A stretch of 64,000 nucleotides of DNA from Methylorubrum aminovorans (GTDB lineage: Bacteria; Pseudomonadota; Alphaproteobacteria; Rhizobiales; Beijerinckiaceae), in assembly GCF_022179725.1 (NCBI RefSeq), contig NZ_BPRC01000012.1, positions 1-64,000 on the forward strand, read 5' to 3'. The translations under genes and the position numbers were made by a program. Below are positions 18,367 through 26,430 of the stretch, piece after piece; the first letter of the stretch is position 1, and the number at the start of each line of letters is the position of its first letter. Under the pieces are notes generated by a model. The model ran no database searches, was not told the origin of the DNA, and saw only the letters and a program-made list of their open reading frames with translations.

Positions 18367-20136
18367 ATGTGCGGGATCTGCGGAGAGATCAATTTCGGCG
18401 GGGCGGCCGATGCGAACGCCGTTCGGGCGATGATGGAGGTACTGCGCCCGCGCGGCCCCGATGCCGGCGGCCTTCATGGCCAGGGCGGCGTGCTGTTCGG
18501 CCATTGCCGGCTGAAGATCATCGACCTGTCGGAAGCCGGCCAGCAACCGATGATCGATGCCGAGCTCGGCCTCTCGATCGTCTTCAACGGCTGCATCTAC
18601 AATTACAAGGACCTGCGCGAGGAGCTTGTCGCCAAGGGCTACCGCTTCTTCTCGACCAGCGACACCGAGGTCGTGCTCAAGGCCTTCCATGCCTGGGGCC
18701 GTGATTGCGTGAAGCGCTTCCTCGGGATGTTCGTCTTCGCCGTCCATGAGCGCGATTCGGGCCGCGTGACACTTGCCCGAGACCGGCTTGGCATTAAGCC
18801 GCTCTACTACGCGGAGACAGGCCGGCGCTTTCGCTTCGCCTCCTCTCTGCCGGCGCTCCTCGCCGCGGGGGAGGTCGACACCACGATCGATAAGGCGGCT
18901 CTCCACCATTACATGAGCTGGCACGCCGGCGTGCCGGCCCCGCTGACGATCCTCAAGGGCGTGCGGAAGGTCCCCCCGGCCACGACCCTGACCTTCGAGC
19001 CGGACGGCTCTCGCCGGGAGGAGACCTACTGGACCCTGACGGTCGGTCCGCGTGACGAGGACCGCCACATGACGGAGGCGGACTGGCGAGCGGCGGTGCT
19101 GGACTCGCTCGGCATCGCGGTGGCCCGCCGCCAGATCGCCGACGTTCCGACCGGCGTCCTGCTCTCGGGCGGCCTGGACTCGTCGGTGATCGTGGCGCTG
19201 CTGGCCAAGAATGGCCAGACCGGGCTGAAGACCTTCTCGGTCGGATTCGACGCGGTGAACGGCGTCGAGGGAGACGAGTTCAAGTATTCCGACATCATCG
19301 CCGATCGTTTCGAGACCGATCACGCCAAGCTCGTCGTGGATGGCACACGCACGCTGGAGGCGCTGCCGGCGGCGATCCACGCCATGGCCGAACCGCAGAT
19401 GAGCCACGACGCGGTGGCCTTCCTCCTGCTGTCGCAGGAAGTGGCGAAGCACGTGAAGGTGATCCAGAGCGGTCAGGGCGCCGACGAGGTGTTCGGCGGC
19501 TACCACTGGTATCCGAAGCTGATGGGCTCGACCGACCCGACCGCGGACTACGCCCGCGCCTATTTCGACCGCGACCACGCGGAGATGCGCGAGGCGCTGA
19601 CCCCCGAGTTCGTCGACGAGGATTACAGCCGCGACTTCATCGCGCGCTTCTTCGCTGAGTCGAAGAGCGCAAGCGCCATCGACAAGACCCTCGACCTCGA
19701 CCAGCGGGTCATGCTCGTCGATGATCCGGTCAAGCGGGTCGACAACATGACCATGGCCTGCGGGCTCGAAGCGCGCGTGCCCTTCCTCGATCACGAACTC
19801 GTGGAGCTTGCCGCCCGCATCCCCGCCGAATTGAAGGTGCGTGACGGTGGCAAGTTCATCCTCAAGGAGGCCGCCCGCGCGGTGGTGCCGGCCGAGGTGA
19901 TCGACCGGCCGAAGGGCTACTTTCCGGTCCCCGCCCTCAAGCATATCCGCGGACCGTTCATGGACTTCGTGCGCGACGTGCTCGACCGTCCGGCAGCGCG
20001 CGAGCGCGGCATCTTCAACCGCGCCTACGTCGATCGCCTGCTCGCCGATCCCGACGGGACGCTGACGCCGAAGGGCAATTCCAAGCTCTGGCAGGTGGCG
20101 CTGCTCGAAGCGTGGCTGCAATCGCACGGCATCTGA
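18367..20136 (+). CDS. Asparagine-synthetase-family amidotransferase, N-acetylglutaminylglutamine amidotransferase-like
   Basis: A 589-residue two-domain enzyme. It begins MCGICGEINFGG; Cys2 becomes the N-terminal glutaminase nucleophile after Met removal, so the true start is 18367 despite an open frame upstream. The glutaminase half has RPRGPDAGG and VFNGCIYNYKDLREEL. The synthetase half has the PP-loop LLSGGLDSSVIVALLAK and QSGQGADEVFGGYHWYP. Length and the GYHWYP signature resemble the amidotransferase that makes the osmolyte N-acetylglutaminylglutamine amide rather than housekeeping AsnB; this is from memory of the family. The usual partners of that pathway (a fused acetyltransferase/ATP-grasp synthetase and a peptidase) are not next to it. 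Confidence 0.8.
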   Translation: MCGICGEINFGGAADANAVRAMMEVLRPRGPDAGGLHGQGGVLFGHCRLKIIDLSEAGQQPMIDAELGLSIVFNGCIYNYKDLREELVAKGYRFFSTSDTEVVLKAFHAWGRDCVKRFLGMFVFAVHERDSGRVTLARDRLGIKPLYYAETGRRFRFASSLPALLAAGEVDTTIDKAALHHYMSWHAGVPAPLTILKGVRKVPPATTLTFEPDGSRREETYWTLTVGPRDEDRHMTEADWRAAVLDSLGIAVARRQIADVPTGVLLSGGLDSSVIVALLAKNGQTGLKTFSVGFDAVNGVEGDEFKYSDIIADRFETDHAKLVVDGTRTLEALPAAIHAMAEPQMSHDAVAFLLLSQEVAKHVKVIQSGQGADEVFGGYHWYPKLMGSTDPTADYARAYFDRDHAEMREALTPEFVDEDYSRDFIARFFAESKSASAIDKTLDLDQRVMLVDDPVKRVDNMTMACGLEARVPFLDHELVELAARIPAELKVRDGGKFILKEAARAVVPAEVIDRPKGYFPVPALKHIRGPFMDFVRDVLDRPAARERGIFNRAYVDRLLADPDGTLTPKGNSKLWQVALLEAWLQSHGI

Positions 20137-20269
20137 TCCGCCGCTGCCGCGTTGCCCGCATGCCCCGTCGCGTCGGATCGGCGTGGACGGCTGCGCTCAA
20201 GGTGACGCGGATTCTCCACGATCATCCCCGATGCGCGATGCGCTGGAACGCTGCGGGAGACCCGAAACG

Positions 20270-21109
20270 ATGTGTCGCTGGATCGCTTATCGAGGCCTCA
20301 CGATCCCGCTCGAACATTACGTGACCGAGCCGGCGCACTCGCTGGTATCGCAGAGCATCAAGGCGCTCGAGTCGACCGCGAGCACCAATGGCGATGGCTT
20401 CGGCCTCGGCTGGTACGGCGACCATCCCGAGCCCGGCCGCTTCCGCGAGGTCCAGCCGGCCTGGTCCGACGAGAACCTGCGCTACATCTGCCGCCACCTC
20501 CACTCGCACCTGTTCTTCGCCCATGTGCGGGCGGCCACCGGCACGCCGATCACCAGGCCGAACTGCCATCCCTTCGCCTGCGGACCTTGGCTGTTCATGC
20601 ACAACGGGTATGTCGGCGACTGGGCGCGGCTGCGCCGGCCGATCGAGGCGCTGATCCCGGACGAGCTCTATCCCTCGCGCAACGGCACCACGGATTCGGA
20701 GGCGCTGTTCCTGGCGATCCTCGGGCAGGGTCTGATGGCCTCTCAGGTGGAGCGCGACCCGATCACCGCGACGGCTCTGGCGCTGGCCAAGGTCACCGAG
20801 ATGGTCGGCGGCATCGAGGGCGGCCACCCGTTCCGCTTCACCGCGGCGCTGGCCGACGGGCGCGACCTCTACGCCTTCCGCTACGCCGCCAACGATGCGG
20901 CCAACAGCATGTATTACCGGCAGTCGGCGGACGGTGTGGTCGTCGTCTCGGAGCCGCTCGACAAGGAGCACGCGACCTGGACGCCGGTGCCGGACAACAG
21001 CGTCGTCATCGCCCGCAAGGACGCGCTGGTCGAGGTCGTGTCACTGAAGGAATTCGGCCTTGCCCGGACCTCCCGACTGCCGCAGCTCCAGTTGCAGATG
21101 AGCGCCTGA
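20270..21109 (+). CDS. Class II glutamine amidotransferase (YafJ/EgtC-like)
   Basis: A 279-residue stand-alone N-terminal-nucleophile amidohydrolase. It starts MCRWIAYRGLTIPLE, and Cys2 is the expected catalytic residue. Family motifs are NGDGFGLGWYGDHPEPG, FFAHVRAATGTPITRPNCHPF and FMHNGYVGDWARLRRPIE, then TTDSEALFLAIL. It is similar in size to EgtC, the gamma-glutamyl hydrolase of ergothioneine synthesis, and to YafJ; no egtB or egtD lies nearby, so the substrate is open. It follows the asparagine-synthetase-like gene by 133 bp, giving two glutaminase-type genes in tandem. Confidence 0.88.
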   Translation: MCRWIAYRGLTIPLEHYVTEPAHSLVSQSIKALESTASTNGDGFGLGWYGDHPEPGRFREVQPAWSDENLRYICRHLHSHLFFAHVRAATGTPITRPNCHPFACGPWLFMHNGYVGDWARLRRPIEALIPDELYPSRNGTTDSEALFLAILGQGLMASQVERDPITATALALAKVTEMVGGIEGGHPFRFTAALADGRDLYAFRYAANDAANSMYYRQSADGVVVVSEPLDKEHATWTPVPDNSVVIARKDALVEVVSLKEFGLARTSRLPQLQLQMSA

Positions 21110-21117
21110 CGGGAGCG

Positions 21118-21140
21118 GGCGCCGAGCCCGGCTCGGCGCC
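21118..21140. terminator. Bidirectional terminator hairpin
   Basis: A perfect 9-bp GC-rich stem (arms 21118-21126 and 21132-21140) with a 5-nt loop, sitting between two convergent genes: the class II amidotransferase ends 8 bp before it and the sigma-factor gene ends 15 bp after it. No T-tract. Confidence 0.6.
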
Positions 21141-21155
21141 TCAAGTCGCCGACGG

Positions 21156-21902
21156 TCAGGCCATCCAGGTCGAGCCGCCGACGGCCGAGAGCGTCATGCT
21201 GTCGGAGCCGACATCGGCGGCGCTGTAGCCGAGGATCTGCGCGAGCTGTTCGCGCGCGCGCCAGACACGGCTCTTCACCGTGCCGATGCGGCAATTCATG
21301 ACGGTCGCCGCTTCCTCGTAGCTGAGGTTCTCGATCGCTACGAGGATCAGCGCCTGCCGCATCGGCAGCGGCAGCTTCGCGAGCGCTGTCTGCGCATCCA
21401 TCAGATCGACATGACCCGATTGCTCGGGCGCGGCGGCGAGGCGCTCGGCGTAATCGCCGTCGCTGTCGGCGACCTCGCGCACCTCCTTGCGGTGACGCGA
21501 GTAGAAGGCGTTGCGCATGATCGTGAACAGCCACGCGCCGAGATTCGTGCCGACGGTGAAGCGGGAGCGGCTGCGCCACGCTCGAAGGAACGTGTCCTGC
21601 ACGAGATCGTCGGCGGCCGACGGGTTCTTCGTCAGCGACATGGCGAAGTTGTAGAGTCGCGGGGTCATCTCGATGATGGCAGCCCGGAACGACTCTTCGT
21701 CCTTGCCCTCTTGGGCGACGAGGACGGTCTCAAGCCGAGCCAGAAGTGCGTCGAAGCGGCCGGCCTCCGCATTCGGGTTGCCCGGCATTCGCGCATAGGC
21801 TTCGGCGAGAAGGGTTCCGAGGCGTTGCTGGACCTCAGGGGGCAGCGTTGGAACCTCGTCATCAACGGGCGAGGCAAGGTCGTCGAAGGCAGTCTGTTGC
21901 AT
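21156..21902 (-). CDS. RNA polymerase sigma factor, ECF family, EcfG-like
   Basis: A 248-residue sigma-70-type factor. Region 2 reads MTPRLYNFAMSLTKNPSAAD, then DLVQDTFLRAWRSRSRF and NLGAWLFTIMRNAFYSRHRK. Region 4 contains LPLPMRQALILVAIENLSYEEAA, then GTVKSRVWRAREQL. The layout is close to EcfG (ECF15), the alphaproteobacterial general stress sigma factor. I chose ATG 21902 because AGGA lies just upstream; an in-frame start at 22064 would add 54 residues. Even so, about 80 residues precede region 2, more than in most EcfG proteins. No nepR or phyR, the usual partner switch, is adjacent; Methylobacterium genomes carry several EcfG paralogues, so this may be one of those. Confidence 0.85.
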   Translation of the reverse strand: MQQTAFDDLASPVDDEVPTLPPEVQQRLGTLLAEAYARMPGNPNAEAGRFDALLARLETVLVAQEGKDEESFRAAIIEMTPRLYNFAMSLTKNPSAADDLVQDTFLRAWRSRSRFTVGTNLGAWLFTIMRNAFYSRHRKEVREVADSDGDYAERLAAAPEQSGHVDLMDAQTALAKLPLPMRQALILVAIENLSYEEAATVMNCRIGTVKSRVWRAREQLAQILGYSAADVGSDSMTLSAVGGSTWMA

Positions 21903-22187
21903 CAGGTCCTGTGGCAGATCACGGACTTGGGCAGGGGCTCGTGCCCCGCTTCGGACTTGTCCCGCGATTTGCTCTGCCCTGCGCCAACATAGATTATCAG
22001 GGCTACAAAGAGCGTATCGTTGTTCAGATCCTTGTGAAGGCGCCGGGAATCCAGCCGCGCGCATCGTATGTATCTCGTCACGTGCAACCTAACCTGCGCT
22101 ATTCTCAGCCGCAGCTGAGATCGCTTTCCAGATAAGGTTGTCGGGAAACGTTTTTTGCTCCCATTGCCGCGAGGAATATGCGCCCTA

Positions 22188-24149
22188 ATGGCTTGGCCAC
22201 TTCGTATCATCGTGATCTCGGCCGTTGCCGCCGGTGCTGTCATCGCGGTCAGTGCCGTCGCCCGCGTCAGCTACGCGCCGATGCCGGACGAGGGGGATCT
22301 GCTGAATCCCGGGCGCTACCCGCTGCAGACCGCCTACGACATCCTCGGCCGGCGCGTGGCGCGGGACGAGGCTGAGCGGCTCAAGGCCACACCGGAGGGG
22401 CGCAACGATCTGTCCGCCGAGAAGGGCGCCGTCGCCATCGACGACGCGCTGGTGAAACGCGGCCGGGACGCCTTCTACCGCGAGACCTTCGGCAACGAGG
22501 TGTTCCTCTCCGACGTGATGGGCATGCTCGACGGCGGCGTGACGCCCTACGAAGTGGCCCGCGCCATCCTTCTGCTCGGGGGCGCGGGCACGACCAATCT
22601 CCAGGTCCGCATGGCCCGCGACGTGACGGTCGGTGACAGGGTCTGGAAGGCGGGCGAACTGGTGCCGACCGGGCTCGACGTGCCGCGGGGCTCGGCCTTC
22701 ATCCTCGGCATCCGCACCTTCTACGACCGTGGACGCCTGCGCATGGGGATCACCTGCGCGCTGTGTCATGCAGCCTTCGATCCGGCCTCGGGCAAGGTGG
22801 TCGAGGGCGCGCCCAACACCGACCTCAATGCCGGCCTGCTGATGGCGCTGGCGAGCAATGCGACCGCCTACTTCATGCATGGCAGCGCCGACCCGTCCGC
22901 CCATCCGGGCGATCCATCCCGGAGCGTGACGACCGAGGAGGGCGGGCGCGCCCCGCTGCCTGATCGGGCCGCGTTCGAGGCTGCGGCCAAGGTCGAGGTC
23001 GCGAGCTGGCCCGCCGGCAGCTTCGATTCCTCCGCCGACCGCGAGACCAACCCGACCTCGATCCCGTCGAGCTTCTCGGCCTATGCCGAGCCTTACAGCT
23101 GGAGCGGTCGAGCCGGGGTCGGACCCTTCAAGGGATTGTCGGCGCTCAACAACAACGTTCACGCCGCCAATTCCGATACGACGCAGCAGACGCAAGCCGC
23201 CAAGACCCTGTTCGGGCTCGATCCGCAGGTCTATCTCGGCATGGTGCTGCAGGGCGCCGCGGCGCCGTCGCTCCACTACGATCCGGCCTCGGGGAAGCGC
23301 CCGACCGAGGTGCTGGAGGCCGCCGACCCGACGCCGGGGACACCGGGTCTGAACAGCTACGCCGTGCTGCCGAGCTTTCCCGCCACGAACTACATGACCG
23401 ATAACGGACTTCTGGCTTCCGTGCCGGGGGAGCCCGCCAACTATGCCAACAATGCGATGTCGGCCTTCCAGAATCTCCTGCGCGCGCCCGATGTCTCTGC
23501 CGACGCGGAGCGGGTGAAGCGCGGCCGTGCGGTGTTCGAGCGCGTGGGCTGCGCCGGCTGCCATGCCGGGCCGGCGCTCAGCAACAACCGGGTCATCCCG
23601 GTGGAGGAGATCGGTACGCAGCCGAGCCGCGCGCGCTCGACCGTGCGGATGGAGGCGCGCCTCGCACCCTCGGCAGTCTTTGCCACCGACACGCCCTTCC
23701 CGCTCCCGCCCGATCCGAAGCTCGTCCCGATTCCCATGGAAGGCGATGCTCTCAAGCAGCTGCAGCTCGCCTGGGCGCATGCCGGCACAAGGGGCGGTTA
23801 CAAGGTGCAGAATCTCGTCGGTCTCGCCTGGAGCGCGCCCTATCTCCACGACTCAGGCGTGGCGGTCGGTCCTGATGCAGAGAGGCAGATCGGCGTTCCA
23901 GGCACGCTCGACGCCGGCATTGCGCCCGATCCGACCAACAGCCTGAGGGCTCTCGTCGATCGCGGCCTTCGCGCGAGGGTCGTCGCGGCCAATGCCGGCT
24001 CGCAGAAAGCGCGCACCGCCCGCGTCACGGGTGAAGGCCACAGCTACTGGGCGGATGCTGCCGCCGGCGTGAGCGGCACAGAGCAGAGCGACCTGGTCGC
24101 CTACCTGCTGTCGGTCAACGCGCTGACCGAGCCGGTCCCGGTGCCATGA
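22188..24149 (+). CDS. Membrane-anchored two-haem cytochrome c protein
   Basis: A 653-residue protein with an N-terminal signal-anchor (PLRIIVISAVAAGAVIAVSAVARV) and two c-type haem sites, CALCH at about residue 190 and CAGCH at about residue 455. The second lies in a typical cytochrome c fold (ERVKRGRAVFERVGCAGCH, then GYKVQNLVGLAWSAPYLHDSG, a likely haem-ligand region). It is periplasmic and presumably takes part in electron transfer. Size and the two widely spaced haems are unlike the ~350-residue MauG/CcpA peroxidases, though the second half is reminiscent of them. It is transcribed divergently from the sigma-factor gene. A GAGGA motif supports the start at 22188. Confidence 0.82.
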   Translation: MAWPLRIIVISAVAAGAVIAVSAVARVSYAPMPDEGDLLNPGRYPLQTAYDILGRRVARDEAERLKATPEGRNDLSAEKGAVAIDDALVKRGRDAFYRETFGNEVFLSDVMGMLDGGVTPYEVARAILLLGGAGTTNLQVRMARDVTVGDRVWKAGELVPTGLDVPRGSAFILGIRTFYDRGRLRMGITCALCHAAFDPASGKVVEGAPNTDLNAGLLMALASNATAYFMHGSADPSAHPGDPSRSVTTEEGGRAPLPDRAAFEAAAKVEVASWPAGSFDSSADRETNPTSIPSSFSAYAEPYSWSGRAGVGPFKGLSALNNNVHAANSDTTQQTQAAKTLFGLDPQVYLGMVLQGAAAPSLHYDPASGKRPTEVLEAADPTPGTPGLNSYAVLPSFPATNYMTDNGLLASVPGEPANYANNAMSAFQNLLRAPDVSADAERVKRGRAVFERVGCAGCHAGPALSNNRVIPVEEIGTQPSRARSTVRMEARLAPSAVFATDTPFPLPPDPKLVPIPMEGDALKQLQLAWAHAGTRGGYKVQNLVGLAWSAPYLHDSGVAVGPDAERQIGVPGTLDAGIAPDPTNSLRALVDRGLRARVVAANAGSQKARTARVTGEGHSYWADAAAGVSGTEQSDLVAYLLSVNALTEPVPVP

Positions 24150-24282
24150 TCGTTCTGCCGACAGACCTGTCCTGCGACGCATCGCCTTCGGACTTCAAGG
24201 TGACCGGATGGAACGACGATGCGTTGATCTCCATACGTCCGGCCTCGGCGGCCCGAACCGCTATCGCGAGAGACCCCGAACC

Positions 24283-24549
24283 ATGAGCGCCCTGGATCTG
24301 CTCCCGCTCCTGGCCTTCCTGGCACCCATGCCGCCGATCCGACCGGAGCCGCCCTCGTCCCGGCCGATGCCGGAATGGTTTCCCGCCTTCATCATGGGCA
24401 TGACCGTGTTCATCATGGTCGCGCCGATGATCGCCATCTGGGGCTTTCACCGCTCCGAACGGTCGTTCCGATCGACCTGCGAGGCGGCGGGCGGGCAGAT
24501 CGTGCACGCTTCCCTCACCGACGAAGCCGTTCGCTGCCGCCGCTTCTGA
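24283..24549 (+). CDS. Small single-pass membrane protein
   Basis: An 88-residue protein starting MSALDLLPLLAFLAP. It contains a Pro-rich stretch (PPIRPEPPSSRPMP), one strong membrane helix (FPAFIMGMTVFIMVAPMIAIWGF), then a short basic soluble tail with two cysteines (STCEAAGG, AVRCRRF). A longer in-frame start at 24208 exists but adds non-protein-like sequence. It lies about 130 bp after the cytochrome gene, same strand. No family recognised. Confidence 0.55.
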   Translation: MSALDLLPLLAFLAPMPPIRPEPPSSRPMPEWFPAFIMGMTVFIMVAPMIAIWGFHRSERSFRSTCEAAGGQIVHASLTDEAVRCRRF

Positions 24550-24940
24550 TACGGTGTTTGCTTGATCAATCGGGGATCGGATCAGCAAGCCCGCGCGGCA
24601 CTTGAGCGACGGCCAAATCCGCCCTCCCGAAGGGATCAACCGGATTTGATATGAGCCCCCGGCGACCGGTCTTCGATCAGCCCAGCCTTGGGGAAAAAGA
24701 AGCCCGCGCCGACAGGGTCGGGCGGGTCGAAGTCTTGGGAGAAACAGGCAGCACATCTGCCGCTCGGGTAACCGGCCTCGGCGGGTGCGGTTCATCGAAC
24801 GCGATAAGAAATAGAGTCTGAGGCCACGCTTCCATGGAGCTGTCCGCAGCCAGATCTTCGGAAGGCATTGCTTATCGTTTTCTGCGAGCCGAGGTTATTG
24901 GCCGAACCTGTCCATCGCTCGCTGGAGCGATCATCCGAGA
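24550..24940. other. Intergenic region with an inverted repeat
   Basis: About 390 bp between convergent genes. It holds an 8-bp inverted repeat (24614-24621 with 24641-24648) enclosing a smaller hairpin, likely a terminator for the small membrane protein gene. I see no coding sequence. Confidence 0.45.
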
Positions 24941-25981
24941 TCAGGTTTGGAAGGACAGCACGGCCCGCGTCCCGATCCGACCGGGGGCATAAGTCAGGAC
25001 GGAGCGCAGGTTGGAGGCCATCGCTCGAATGATGCGCGAGCCCAGGCCCGTCCCCCTCGCCTCGCCCTCCCCCGTCCAGCCGATGCCGTCATCCTCCACC
25101 GCGAGGGAAAGCGTATCGGGACCCTCGCGCACGACGTGCACGCGGATCTCGCCCTGGGTCTCGGACGGGTAGGCGTATTTGTAGGCGTTGGTGACCAGCT
25201 CGGTGACGACGACGCCCAGCGAGACCGCCTTGTCAGTGGCGAGCCGGATCGGCTCCGCCTGGAGGCGGATGGCGTGGTCGCGGCCGGACGCCTTCATTGC
25301 AAGCTGCAGCTCTTCGACGAGCCCCGTTAGGTAGGCGTCGAGTTCCACGGCCTCCACGTCCTGCGAGGTGTAGAGCCGGCGGTGGATGCCGGCGATGGCC
25401 GAGATGCGGGACTGCATCTCCTCCAGGGCCTGCTTGGCGGCCGGATCCGCCACCGCGTTGGTCTGCATGCGGGCAAGCGCGGCGACGAGAGTCAGCGAGT
25501 TGGCGACCCGGTGATTCACCTCGCGCAGCAGAAGCTCCGCCCGGTCCCGCGCTTCGCGGACGGCGGCCTCCGCCCGCTCCTTGTCCCGCCGCAGCGCCTC
25601 CTGGCGCAGGGCCGTGTCGACCGCCTCGCCGAGCAATTCGCGGAATTGTCCCTGGAGGTCCTTCCAGACGTAATCGACCGCTCCTGCCTTGAGGGCCGCC
25701 ACGGCCACGCGGCTGTCCTCGGAGCCGGTGACGTAGACCACCGGCGGCGCGTCCGGCAGGCTGCGGAGCAGCGGCAGCAGGTCGAGCCCGGTCCGATCGG
25801 GCATGTGGTGGTCGAGGGCGATGAGAGCGATTCCCCCCGATTGCGCCCGCGCCAGCCCCTCCTCGCCGCTCACCGCCAGCTCGACCCGATAGCCCCGTGC
25901 CTGGAGCGAGCGCTGTACCAAGCGCCCGAGGCCGGGATCGTCGTCGATGTAGAGGATGAGGGCTGGGGCCGCGTCGCTCAT
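24941..25981 (-). CDS. Receiver-domain histidine kinase, HisKA_2 type
   Basis: A 346-residue cytosolic signalling protein. The N-terminal receiver domain (1-120) has the acidic pocket IDDDPG (13-15), phosphoacceptor Asp57 in ALDHHMPDRTG, and Lys107. After a coiled coil (EALRRDKERAEAAVREA) comes a HisKA_2 dimerisation domain with His157 in LLREVNHRVANSLTLV. The ATPase domain has VVTELVTNAYKYAYP, DDGIGW and GTGLGSRII. This is a response regulator whose output is a kinase, the usual form in alphaproteobacterial relays. It is the last of three genes with 4-bp ATGA overlaps, so it probably receives phosphate from the MHYT kinase upstream. Confidence 0.92.
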   Translation of the reverse strand: MSDAAPALILYIDDDPGLGRLVQRSLQARGYRVELAVSGEEGLARAQSGGIALIALDHHMPDRTGLDLLPLLRSLPDAPPVVYVTGSEDSRVAVAALKAGAVDYVWKDLQGQFRELLGEAVDTALRQEALRRDKERAEAAVREARDRAELLLREVNHRVANSLTLVAALARMQTNAVADPAAKQALEEMQSRISAIAGIHRRLYTSQDVEAVELDAYLTGLVEELQLAMKASGRDHAIRLQAEPIRLATDKAVSLGVVVTELVTNAYKYAYPSETQGEIRVHVVREGPDTLSLAVEDDGIGWTGEGEARGTGLGSRIIRAMASNLRSVLTYAPGRIGTRAVLSFQT

Positions 25982-26430
25982 GAGTTCCCGGGTACCTGAA
26001 TGACCGAGAAGAACAGCCCGAGCTGACGGATCGCGTTCGAGAAGCCTTCGTAGTTGACCGGCTTGGTGATGTAGACGTTCGCTCCGAGGTCGTAGCAGCG
26101 CTGTATCTCGCGGCTGTCATCGGTCGTCGTCAGGACGACGACCGGCGAACGCTTGGTGTTCGGATTGGCCTTGATCCGCTCCAAAATGTCGATGCCGGTC
26201 ATGTCCGGCAGGTTGAGGTCGAGCAGAATCAGGAGATGGCGCCGGCTGCTGACCTCACCCGAGCCGTCGGCACCGAACAGGAATTCGAGCGCCGAGGTGC
26301 CGTCGCGGAAGGGCACGATCTCGTTGTTGACGCCCGCGCGGCGGATATTGCGCTCGATGAGCCGGGCATGACCCTCGTCATCCTCGATCATCACAATGCT
26401 GACGGCATGGAAGGGCGGCTGCATGGTCAC
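25978..26430 (-). CDS. Single-domain response regulator (Rcp1/CheY-like)
   Basis: A 150-residue stand-alone receiver. The acidic pocket is IEDDEGH (16-18), the phosphoacceptor is Asp71 in LLDLNLPDMTG, and the conserved Thr and Lys follow in VVVLTTTDDSREI and NVYITKPVNYEGF. It resembles Rcp1, the partner of phytochrome-like kinases. It overlaps the genes on both sides by 4 bp, which implies translational coupling and matched dosage with the MHYT kinase and the receiver-kinase. Confidence 0.93.
   Translation of the reverse strand: MTMQPPFHAVSIVMIEDDEGHARLIERNIRRAGVNNEIVPFRDGTSALEFLFGADGSGEVSSRRHLLILLDLNLPDMTGIDILERIKANPNTKRSPVVVLTTTDDSREIQRCYDLGANVYITKPVNYEGFSNAIRQLGLFFSVIQVPGNS

Noticed and set aside
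17995..20127. A 710-codon minus-strand frame antisense to the asparagine-synthetase-like gene
   Set aside because: Low-complexity His/Arg/Asp-rich translation; the plus strand has catalytic Cys2 and the SGGLDSS motif.
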